The translations under genes were made by a program, and so were the position numbers. The notes under the pieces were generated by a model. That model was not told the origin of the DNA. It saw only the letters and a program-made list of their open reading frames with translations, and did not search any database. From Burkholderiaceae bacterium (GTDB lineage Bacteria > Pseudomonadota > Gammaproteobacteria > Burkholderiales > Burkholderiaceae): DNA of 19,008 nucleotides. Positions 7,701 to 13,592 of this stretch are shown here, piece after piece (within the stretch, counting starts at the first letter, position 1; every line of letters starts with the position of its first letter). The stretch covers positions 1 to 19,008 of the forward strand of contig CANBPJ010000021.1 of NCBI GenBank assembly GCA_947371415.1, in the 5' to 3' direction.

Positions 7701-8121
7701 TGAGCGGCTAGAAGTTCGCATTACCGGTTTAAACCAGAGTCGCTACGCCGTTACCTGCAATGGAGAGCCATTGCCACTTCAGCCCACCGGTATTGCCGGT
7801 GAATATATCGCGGGCGTTCGTTACAAAGCTTGGAATCCCCCATCCAGCTTGCATCCCAGCATTGGGGTCCATGCCCCCCTCACATTTGATGTGATTGATA
7901 CTTGGATGAAACGCTCTGTTGGCGGCTGCCAATACCATGTAGCTCATCCAGGCGGCCTCAATTACGATACCTTCCCGATTAATGCTTATGAGGCTGAAAG
8001 TCGGAGGCTCTCACGGTTCTTCCGGATGGGCCATACCCCGGGGACCATCGAAGGAATCCATGCCAATATCAACTTAGCGGTCAGCCAAGAATTTCCGTTC
8101 ACACTGGATATGCGCCGGTGA
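4726..8121 (+). CDS. Transglutaminase-like domain fused to DUF2126 (putative amidoligase)
   Basis: A 1131-aa cytoplasmic protein. Residues 1-~85 match the bacterial transglutaminase N-terminal domain (HHVTEYQYDRPVKLGPQVIRL). The transglutaminase core follows with a complete triad: C179 in SGSCRDSAW, H228 in DLHAWCEVY and D244 in GIDPTSG. DUF2126 fills the rest, beginning near LTMGGEPTFVS (about 323-333), with GTGGGNHFVMGG at 736-747, WHNHPSLSYLFSGMF after it and the conserved end PGGLNYDTFPINAYEAESRR. From memory, Pfam describes DUF2126 as a putative amidoligase of the glutamine-synthetase/GCS-like group. The ATG at 4726 gives the usual family N-terminus; a TTG two codons upstream is possible. 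No Shine-Dalgarno is visible before either. First gene of a three-gene operon with the ATP-grasp/alpha-E and second transglutaminase genes; the substrate is unknown. Confidence 0.9.
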   Translation: MSIHAALHHVTEYQYDRPVKLGPQVIRLRPAPHCRSHILSYSLKVEPEGHFINWQQDPFANYQGRLVFPEATTKFKVTVDLVTEMAVYNPFDFFLEPDAENYPFTYSSDLKKELRPYLGRMRNAALNKYFKTIDRSEMRTIDFLVKINQQVQSDIGYLIRMEPGVQTPDETLDLRSGSCRDSAWLMVNLLRLCGLAARFVSGYLIQLKPDVKSLDGPSGTEVDFTDLHAWCEVYLPGAGWIGIDPTSGLMAGEGHIPVACTPEPSGAAPIEGGVDECEVEFKHTMEVTRIYESPRVTKPYTEEQWEDILQLGEKVDKELIAGDVRLTMGGEPTFVSVNGRDEREWNIDALGPTKRAYATDLVGKLRAEYGDGGFLHFGQGKWYPGEQLPRWALSIYWRADGTPIWKNPKLFADESHPITYTSKDADRFIHTLTKNLGLSDRFIEPAYEDTFYYLWRESKLPVNVDPFKSNLDDEMERTRLKRVFTQKLDSVIGYVLPIEAGKGQGYLDTQWKTGAWIYRDDRLLLLPGDSPMGYRLPLDSLPWTSKADYPYLIEEDPFAPKPPLASFAPIQQQFRALGKDNAAPRTSAWSQSEEVRIPARQESAAWITRTALCVETRDPMRSNGPAAENAHGGKNGALYVFMPPLARLEDYLNLVQAVEATAEELQYQIVIEGYPPPRDPRLKLLQVTPDPGVIEVNIHPAHNWNELVEHTEFLYNAAFESRLSAEKFMTDGRHTGTGGGNHFVMGGATPIDSPFLRRPELLASLILYWHNHPSLSYLFSGMFIGPTSQAPRVDEARNDQLYELEIALKQIHENREKYGASMPPWIVDRTLRNILIDVTGNTHRSEFCIDKMYSPDSQTGRLGLLELRAFEMPPHAQMSIVQQLLIRALIARFWDKPYLAPATRWGTELHDRCLLPTFIKMDFADIIEEMQGLGYDFKAEWFAPHLEFRFPLIGQVQTMGAEITLRNALEPWHVMGEENASGATARYVDSSIERLEVRITGLNQSRYAVTCNGEPLPLQPTGIAGEYIAGVRYKAWNPPSSLHPSIGVHAPLTFDVIDTWMKRSVGGCQYHVAHPGGLNYDTFPINAYEAESRRLSRFFRMGHTPGTIEGIHANINLAVSQEFPFTLDMRR

Positions 8122-8132
8122 GACAATAGGCC

Positions 8133-10736
8133 GTGGACTCCTCTCAAACCAACCCTTCGACTACCCAATACGCATCTCTTGCCGAAGAAGTTGCCCAGCT
8201 AGCTGCTTTGGCAAAGGCGGGTCATTTTGATGAGTTGCATCGAGACGACTCCCTACTAGCAGATCACTGGAAAGTTTTCTTTGATCAACTAGAGCCAACC
8301 GGTTTAGCAGACCTAGATCAAAAAACTCAAGAGCTCAATCGACAGATTCGAGAAAATGGTATTACCTATAACGTCTATGCAGACGAATATGGCCCCCAAC
8401 GGCCCTGGTCAGTAGATTTATTTCCGCTCATTATCGATACGGCGGCCTGGCAAGAAATTGAATGCGGCGTTCTACAAAGAGCGCGTTTATTAGAGGCCAT
8501 CATGGCCGACGTGTATGGTGAGCAGCATTTATTAAAAGAGGGCTGGATACCGCCCGCATTGATACAGGGTCACCCAGGGTATATGCGCTCAATGCATGGT
8601 GTAAAGCCCTGCGGCAACAAACATCTTCACATCATTGCATTTGATTTAGCCCGCGCACCCGATGGCTCTTGGTCAGTGCTATCGCAACGCACTCAAGCCC
8701 CATCTGGACTTGGCTACCTTCTAGAGAATCGCAATTTAATTGCAAGGCAATTTTCGAAAGCCTATGAATCAATGCAGATTGCGCCGTTGGCCAATGCATA
8801 TCGGGATTTGATTGATTCCTTGAAATCCCAAAGCTCTGCAGGCTCCAATGTCCATATTGCCCTTCTGACTCCAGGACCTTATAACGAAACCTACTTTGAG
8901 CATGCTTACCTTGCGCGCTACTTAGGTCTCACCTTGGTTGAGGGTAGTGATCTGACGGTACGTGACCAGCATGTATTTCTGAAGACAGTTCGCGGCCTAG
9001 AACCAGTACATGTTTTACTAAAGCGCTTAGATGATGAGTTTTTGGATCCTTTAGAGCTTCGCTCAGATTCAACGCTAGGCGTTCCTGGCTTACTGCAGGC
9101 AATACGGGCAGGCAACGTTATTCTGGCTAATGCTCCAGGGTCTGCTTTTCTAGAGTCTCCCGCTTTACTGGGATTTCTGCCGGGCATTAGCGAGCGGCTC
9201 TTGAATGAAAAAATTCAATTGCCCGCGATGGATACCTGGTGGTGTGGGGAGAGGGCTGCCTTAGAGGCTGCTATTCCCCATTTAGAAAATAGCGCAATCA
9301 AGCCAACTTACCCCCACACGCCAGGGCATATTGGTTACGAGGCATGCCTAGGTGGCAGCCTTAGTCAACCCCAACTCAATGAATGGATCGGCAGAATCAC
9401 TCGCCAGCCTCAAGACTATACGGTTCAAACTTATATTCCTTTAGCGCAAATGCCGGTATGGCTCAATGCATTCAATCTGAATAACGCCTCTTTAATAGAG
9501 CCTCGCTCATATATGCTCAGAGTCTTTGCGCTGAGTAATGGCTCAGATGGCTGGCAAGTATTGCCAGGTGGCTTAGCGCGTATTGCTGGCTCTGATTCTG
9601 GGATCGCTTCCATGCAACGTGGTGGTAGCAGTGCTGATGTGTGGGTGCAGGGTAATCAAGCAAGCCTTTTGGATGCAGCTCTGCCGCAGCATGCAATCAA
9701 AACCACAGCCCAAAGAAAGCGAATCGTCACTAGTCGCGCCGCTGAAAATCTCTATTGGTTTGGCAGATATACCGAGCGCAGTGAAAATATGTTGCGCTTA
9801 GCAAAACTCTACCTAGAAAGTATTAATAGTGAATACACTCCCTCCAAGCAATTGTGGGGGTGGTTGGAGACGCTGTGCGTTCAATATGGCTTGGTACCTG
9901 AAGGCGTCCCCAGCAATCTTGACCAAACTGAGAATCGCCACCGAATCTTTGAAAGAACCTTGATTGATTGTCTAGATAAGGGCGATCATGTCACGAGCGT
10001 TGGCTACAACCTCAATGCCATGAAACGTACCGCCTCTAATATACGAGAGCGCCTATCCACAGAACAGTGGAGCACCATCAACTACTGTATTGAACATTTT
10101 CAAGCAGGCTGTCACAAAGCAACCGCCTATCAAGACTTCTCCCCTTCACTAGCAATTGAAGCACTCAATCGCGCTAATAGTGATTTAGCGGCTATCACTG
10201 GCGCACAAACCGATCGCATGACTCGCGATGATGGATGGCAACTGTTATCGATTGGCCGCCACATTGAACGTCTGTCGTTTTTGACGTCAGTGCTCGATTT
10301 GGCCATCGACTCTGATTTACTTCGCAATCCGAATACAGATAGCTCTGGCTATATGGCCTTGTTGGCGCTTTTTGATAGCACCATCACCTTTCACGCACAG
10401 CACCAACAAAGTCGTGAGCTTGAGCCTCTCATTGAATTGCTGGTGCTCGATGATGAGAATCCCCGTTCACTTGCTTGGGTCAGCAAAGCCTTGAGAGCCA
10501 GGTTATCGAAGTTGGCTGGCACAGAACGCGATCAACCTGATGAGCTCACTCGCAGCGTCACCAATCTGCAAGACTATTCATTAGAAAGTTTATGTATTCG
10601 GGATGCCTCTGGCGCTTTAAGTAATCTGAGAAGCTGTTTCAGCAATTGCTCTTATTCTGCATGGAACGTTTCCGATGACATTAGCGCTCGCTACTTTAAC
10701 TTGATTCATGAGATTGATTACAGGGTGCAGCTGTAA
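8133..10736 (+). CDS. Circularly permuted type-2 ATP-grasp / alpha-E domain fusion protein
   Basis: An 867-aa fusion of two families often encoded separately (COG2308 and COG2307). The permuted ATP-grasp part (about 60-510) shows YNVYADEYG, LLTPGPYNETYFEHAYLARY, VHVLLKRLDDEFLDPLELRS (from 292), LGVPGLLQAIRAGNVILAN, the nucleotide-binding-type lysine K390 in IKP, and LPGGLARIAGS. The alpha-E domain starts at S534 (SRAAENLYWFGRYTERSENM) and is all-helical to the C-terminus. The predicted activity is ATP-dependent carboxylate-amine ligation, as in glutathionylspermidine synthetase. The start is GTG at 8133, 11 nt after the previous stop; GGTGA at 8118-8122, overlapping that stop, could pair with the 16S rRNA end at about 10 nt spacing, implying coupled translation. 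No later ATG keeps the conserved N-terminus. Confidence 0.9.
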   Translation: MDSSQTNPSTTQYASLAEEVAQLAALAKAGHFDELHRDDSLLADHWKVFFDQLEPTGLADLDQKTQELNRQIRENGITYNVYADEYGPQRPWSVDLFPLIIDTAAWQEIECGVLQRARLLEAIMADVYGEQHLLKEGWIPPALIQGHPGYMRSMHGVKPCGNKHLHIIAFDLARAPDGSWSVLSQRTQAPSGLGYLLENRNLIARQFSKAYESMQIAPLANAYRDLIDSLKSQSSAGSNVHIALLTPGPYNETYFEHAYLARYLGLTLVEGSDLTVRDQHVFLKTVRGLEPVHVLLKRLDDEFLDPLELRSDSTLGVPGLLQAIRAGNVILANAPGSAFLESPALLGFLPGISERLLNEKIQLPAMDTWWCGERAALEAAIPHLENSAIKPTYPHTPGHIGYEACLGGSLSQPQLNEWIGRITRQPQDYTVQTYIPLAQMPVWLNAFNLNNASLIEPRSYMLRVFALSNGSDGWQVLPGGLARIAGSDSGIASMQRGGSSADVWVQGNQASLLDAALPQHAIKTTAQRKRIVTSRAAENLYWFGRYTERSENMLRLAKLYLESINSEYTPSKQLWGWLETLCVQYGLVPEGVPSNLDQTENRHRIFERTLIDCLDKGDHVTSVGYNLNAMKRTASNIRERLSTEQWSTINYCIEHFQAGCHKATAYQDFSPSLAIEALNRANSDLAAITGAQTDRMTRDDGWQLLSIGRHIERLSFLTSVLDLAIDSDLLRNPNTDSSGYMALLALFDSTITFHAQHQQSRELEPLIELLVLDDENPRSLAWVSKALRARLSKLAGTERDQPDELTRSVTNLQDYSLESLCIRDASGALSNLRSCFSNCSYSAWNVSDDISARYFNLIHEIDYRVQL

Positions 10737-10745
10737 ACCATAATT

Positions 10746-11669
10746 ATGTATTTAGAGATCATCCACGACACCACCTATCAGTACGACCCTAACGTAGAGA
10801 TTGCGCAACACCTGACCCATCTCAAGCCGAGCAATACAGGTACGCAGGAGATTATTCAGACTGAACTGTCTATTGACCCAAGGCCGGCCTGGCAAGAAGA
10901 CCATAGTGATATTTACGGCAATACCTGCACATATTTTTCTTTAGAGACCCGCCACAAATCACTAGTGATTTCTGCGAGATCGCAAATACAAACTAGAAAA
11001 TCCCAATCCAACCATCTAGAGTCTGCCAAAACCCCCTCCTGGGAATTGGTTCGTGAATACTTTCGCTATCACTCCGGCACGCACTGGGATCCCGCTTCAG
11101 AGTTCTTATTTGAATCTCAATACATCATTCCTGGCCCCGAATTCGCCGAGTTTGCCCGCGCCAACTTTACTGCTAACCGCCCCATTCTTGATTCTGCAAT
11201 TGATTTAATGCGACGCATCTACAGTGAGTTTCATTACGTAAGCAAAAGCACTGACCTGGATACGCCAGCAGCTGAGGCTCTCAAAAATCGAGAAGGTGTT
11301 TGTCAAGACTTTGCCCATATTCTGATTGCGACTATGCGTAGCATTGGGTTGCCCGCTAAATATATCAGCGGATACATCCTTACCAACCCACCGCCCGGAC
11401 AGGCGCGTCTGATTGGGGGGGATGCTTCCCATGCCTGGGCGTCTGTTTATATTCCGTCTGTAGATGCGCAAGGCAATCTAGGCCCAGGTGATTGGTGTGA
11501 TTTAGATCCGACCAATAATCGCTGGGGATTTGATTCTCCAGGTGAGGATTATGCGCATCTAGCCTATGGTCGAGACTATGGGGATGTATCACCTATTCGT
11601 GGTGTGATACACGGTGGCGCAGATCATGTATTAGATGTCGCGGTCACAGTAAGACCTATAGAGCAGTAG
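10746..11669 (+). CDS. Transglutaminase-like cysteine protease family protein
   Basis: A 307-aa protein with the same architecture as the N-terminal third of the first gene: a bacterial transglutaminase N-terminal domain (EIIHDTTYQYDPNVEIAQH, residues 4-22) and a core with triad C186 (EGVCQDFAH), H229 (DASHAWASVY) and D254 (CDLDPTNN). The family includes peptidases, amidases and acyltransferases, so hydrolysis or transfer of amide bonds is expected. There is no signal peptide, so it acts in the cytoplasm with its operon partners. Its start lies 9 nt after the preceding stop, with no clear Shine-Dalgarno. A run of seven G at 11415-11421 lies in the coding sequence, just before the catalytic His codon. 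Its last 14 nt overlap the convergent P-II gene. Confidence 0.9.
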   Translation: MYLEIIHDTTYQYDPNVEIAQHLTHLKPSNTGTQEIIQTELSIDPRPAWQEDHSDIYGNTCTYFSLETRHKSLVISARSQIQTRKSQSNHLESAKTPSWELVREYFRYHSGTHWDPASEFLFESQYIIPGPEFAEFARANFTANRPILDSAIDLMRRIYSEFHYVSKSTDLDTPAAEALKNREGVCQDFAHILIATMRSIGLPAKYISGYILTNPPPGQARLIGGDASHAWASVYIPSVDAQGNLGPGDWCDLDPTNNRWGFDSPGEDYAHLAYGRDYGDVSPIRGVIHGGADHVLDVAVTVRPIEQ

Positions 11670-11994
11670 TACCAGTCTCACCAGTTCGAACACGAATCAC
11701 CTCATGAAGGTGGCTTACAAAAACCTTCCCATCACCGATTTTTCCAGTAAAAGCGGCTCTAGAAATCGCCTGTAGCGCATCATCCAAAAGCTCATCGCTA
11801 ACAGCAATCTGAATTTTCAGTTTTAATAAATAATCAATGACGTACTCAGCACCACGATAAAGCTCAGTATGTCCATTTTGGCGACCAAAGCCTCGAACAT
11901 CGTAGGATGTCATCCCCTGAATGCCAATATGTTCAAGTGCCTCGTGGACCTCATCCAACTTAAAAGGCTTAATGATTGCAGTGATTAATTTCAT
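11656..11994 (-). CDS. P-II family nitrogen regulatory protein (GlnB-like)
   Basis: A 112-aa P-II signal protein, a trimeric sensor of 2-oxoglutarate, ATP and ADP that controls nitrogen assimilation targets. Conserved elements are MKLITAIIKPFKLDEV (1-16), the T-loop RGFGRQNGHTELYRGAEY (34-51) with the uridylylation site Y51, TGKIGDGKVFV (83-93) and VIRVRTGETG (99-108). D54 is the GlnB-type residue; GlnK proteins usually have Asn there. The middle (DYLLKLKIQIAVSDELLDDALQAI) is more diverged than in a standard GlnB, suggesting a paralog, so I give no symbol. No amtB, nadE or gln genes are adjacent. The start at 11994 has no strong ribosome site. The 3' end overlaps the transglutaminase gene by 14 nt, tail to tail. 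Confidence 0.92.
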   Translation of the reverse strand: MKLITAIIKPFKLDEVHEALEHIGIQGMTSYDVRGFGRQNGHTELYRGAEYVIDYLLKLKIQIAVSDELLDDALQAISRAAFTGKIGDGKVFVSHLHEVIRVRTGETGTTAL

Positions 11995-12166
11995 AGCTAG
12001 CCATCAAAGGTGATTACTGCGTAGCACAAAAATTCCCGATAATTTCATTAGACATTTTTTTGTGAGTTACCAAAAAAATATCCGCACTAAGACTGTGCAT
12101 GCAACAGATGGGGATCTACCAAAACCCCCAAAATCTCAATAAATCTAGGGTTATTCCCGTTCTAGG

Positions 12167-12185
12167 CCAACTAAATCCAAGTTGG
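12167..12185. other. Short inverted repeat in the gap between the P-II gene and the 72-aa gene
   Basis: CCAAC (12167-12171) and GTTGG (12181-12185) are perfect inverted arms around a 9-nt AT-rich spacer. The 257-bp gap (11995-12251) that holds it must contain the P-II promoter and probably that of the 72-aa gene, since they diverge. It is AT-rich with several A and T tracts; I see no convincing promoter boxes and no gene. Confidence 0.2.
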
Positions 12186-12251
12186 TGCAGACATTTTTCT
12201 AAAGAGTGCAATCAGTCATTTAATGCTAATTTTTAGTATTTAAGATGCGGT

Positions 12252-12470
12252 ATGCGTATCGAAATCACAAAAGGTCTAGTGCTAAGCGCCTGCTCCACAA
12301 GCAGAAACAATCTCGCTGAGATACTGTTTCCGGCGGGAGAGTATTTGGCGACCCTCACCCCAGAAGGTCAAATTGAAATCTTAAACTCCAGCGCAGGCAA
12401 GGCTCAGTTTTCTTTCTCTCAATTTAGAGAAAAGCTTTCTCTTGGGGAGTTTGTCCTCCTAGAGGCTTAA
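12252..12470 (+). CDS. Unknown 72-aa protein
   Basis: I recognise no family. The protein (MRIEITKGLVLSACSTSRNN at the start) alternates short hydrophobic strands with polar turns and looks like a small beta-rich domain. It lacks a signal peptide and membrane helix and has one cysteine (C14). Codon use resembles the neighbouring genes, which supports it being real. No Shine-Dalgarno precedes the ATG. It is the only plus-strand gene here, divergent from the P-II gene and ending 4 nt before the bidirectional-looking hairpin that terminates the opposing operon. It could be a spurious frame. Confidence 0.48.
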   Translation: MRIEITKGLVLSACSTSRNNLAEILFPAGEYLATLTPEGQIEILNSSAGKAQFSFSQFREKLSLGEFVLLEA

Positions 12471-12474
12471 GAGT

Positions 12475-12499
12475 AAAAAAACCGCCCGAAGGCGGTCTG
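12475..12499 (-). terminator. Rho-independent terminator of the lolC-to-membrane-protein operon
   Basis: On the minus strand, ACCGCC pairs with GGCGGT around a TTCG loop (the very stable C-UUCG-G tetraloop in RNA), followed by seven T (12481-12475). It lies 26 nt after the stop of the minus-strand membrane-protein gene. The plus strand has no T tract after the hairpin, only CTGAAAAAA, so it should work mainly in the minus direction. Confidence 0.88.
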
Positions 12500-12525
12500 A
12501 AAAAACATCGCTACTGATGAATCAC

Positions 12526-13182
12526 TTAGTATGGATGACCATGTGGGTTCATGGGCATTTGCTTCATATTGCCCTGCGGCATTTTTACCCCATTCATCAT
12601 TTGCTGATGCATCTTTTCATGAATCGCTTTCATATCCCCGTGCATTGCCGGATCGCAATACCCATAGTCAGCACTCACCGCCGAGGCCACACCCATTTGA
12701 TGGCCATCAGCGCCCTTATAACCCAATAAAGAAGGGTCTAGCATGCCAGCAATCATGGCAATGTGTCCAAATACTAGAAACAATGCAACGCAAATAGCAT
12801 GAATCTTTAACTTACCCATTTGATCCAGGGCTTTGTTTACAAAACCAAATTCTTGCAAGGCAATCCAAATTAAAGGCAAGCCTCCGATGAGGTAGCTACC
12901 CACCGCAACGACATCAATCACTGTGCGCCACTCATGATTTTTAGTGACAGGTATGACAGCAGTCATCATCAGATACGCGATGATGCCAATGAAATACAGT
13001 CCTACCGTAGTTCCCGAAAACCGATTGAGGTGATACACAAAGCCATCAAACTTGCGGGTAAAGAGGATATAAAGCTCAGTGATTGCCAAGGTCTCGGCAA
13101 GCACGATTGGTATGGCCATAAAAATCAACAGATTCCAAGGCTGATTGTCAGCCAACAACTGCATATAGTGAGTCATATTCAT
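12526..13182 (-). CDS. Four-helix membrane protein with Met/His-rich C-terminal tail (DUF6803-like)
   Basis: A 218-aa inner-membrane protein that I associate, from memory, with the DUF6803 family; no function is established. Four hydrophobic helices lie at about 18-40, 57-79, 86-108 and 125-147. The tail after residue 175 (CDPAMHGDMKAIHEKMHQQM, then more) holds nine Met and five His plus C176, the composition of copper- or silver-binding segments. The start at 13182 has GGAG 7 nt upstream; a second ATG is two codons in. It follows the Cys/His-rich secreted-protein gene by 58 nt and precedes the operon terminator. The metal-handling role is inferred from residue composition and the neighbour. 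Confidence 0.75.
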   Translation of the reverse strand: MNMTHYMQLLADNQPWNLLIFMAIPIVLAETLAITELYILFTRKFDGFVYHLNRFSGTTVGLYFIGIIAYLMMTAVIPVTKNHEWRTVIDVVAVGSYLIGGLPLIWIALQEFGFVNKALDQMGKLKIHAICVALFLVFGHIAMIAGMLDPSLLGYKGADGHQMGVASAVSADYGYCDPAMHGDMKAIHEKMHQQMMNGVKMPQGNMKQMPMNPHGHPY

Positions 13183-13240
13183 TACTGTTCTCCAAAACGG
13201 AAATTATCAACAGGCATCTCAATGCCGCAATCAAAAGTGA

Positions 13241-13576
13241 TTACAGGTAATTTCTGGGGGGCTTGTAAATTGACTCAAGAATATTGGAACTAGGCTTGAC
13301 AACGTCAGCAAGCAAGTGCGTGTCGACTTGTTTAGATACAGAAAAAACAGGTAGGGCCATTAGAACCGCGACTACCGCACAGCAATAATGAGCAACACTA
13401 GAACCAGCGCTTGATTTACCGCTCTCATGATGACTGGCTGGCGCTGCCTCTTGACAGTGATCATGACCAGCAATCATTACGGAGGTACTTTCTCCGCTCA
13501 GATTGACAGGCATCGTCGTAGCATTAATCAAGCTGACGAATAGACTTAGAAAGATTAGTACAACGGTCTTCTTCAT
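13241..13576 (-). CDS. Small secreted Cys/His-rich protein, DUF2946/CopL-like, probable metal binding
   Basis: A 111-aa protein with an N-terminal signal sequence or anchor (residues 1-~20, MKKTVVLIFLSLFVSLINAT), so the rest is probably periplasmic. Potential metal ligands cluster in GHDHCQEA (H38, H40, C41), SHH (49-50) and AHYCC (H63, C65, C66), followed by a short hydrophobic stretch. The ending ESIYKPPRNYL recalls the proline-arginine tail of small copper-associated proteins of the DUF2946/CopL kind. It begins 16 nt after the comEC stop with no clear ribosome site, so translation may depend on coupling to comEC. The family call is tentative. Confidence 0.6.
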   Translation of the reverse strand: MKKTVVLIFLSLFVSLINATTMPVNLSGESTSVMIAGHDHCQEAAPASHHESGKSSAGSSVAHYCCAVVAVLMALPVFSVSKQVDTHLLADVVKPSSNILESIYKPPRNYL

Positions 13577-13592
13577 ACTTTTAGTTTACGCC

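Noticed and set aside
12023..12038. Possible sigma-54 promoter on the minus strand before the P-II gene
   Set aside because: GG-N10-GC spacing is met, but few other consensus positions match; too weak to call in an AT-rich gap.
12490..12500. Resemblance of GGCGGTCTGAA to a Neisseria-type DNA uptake sequence, interesting because comEC is in the window
   Set aside because: It is part of the terminator hairpin and its flank, differs from known uptake dialects, and I noticed no further copies in the window.
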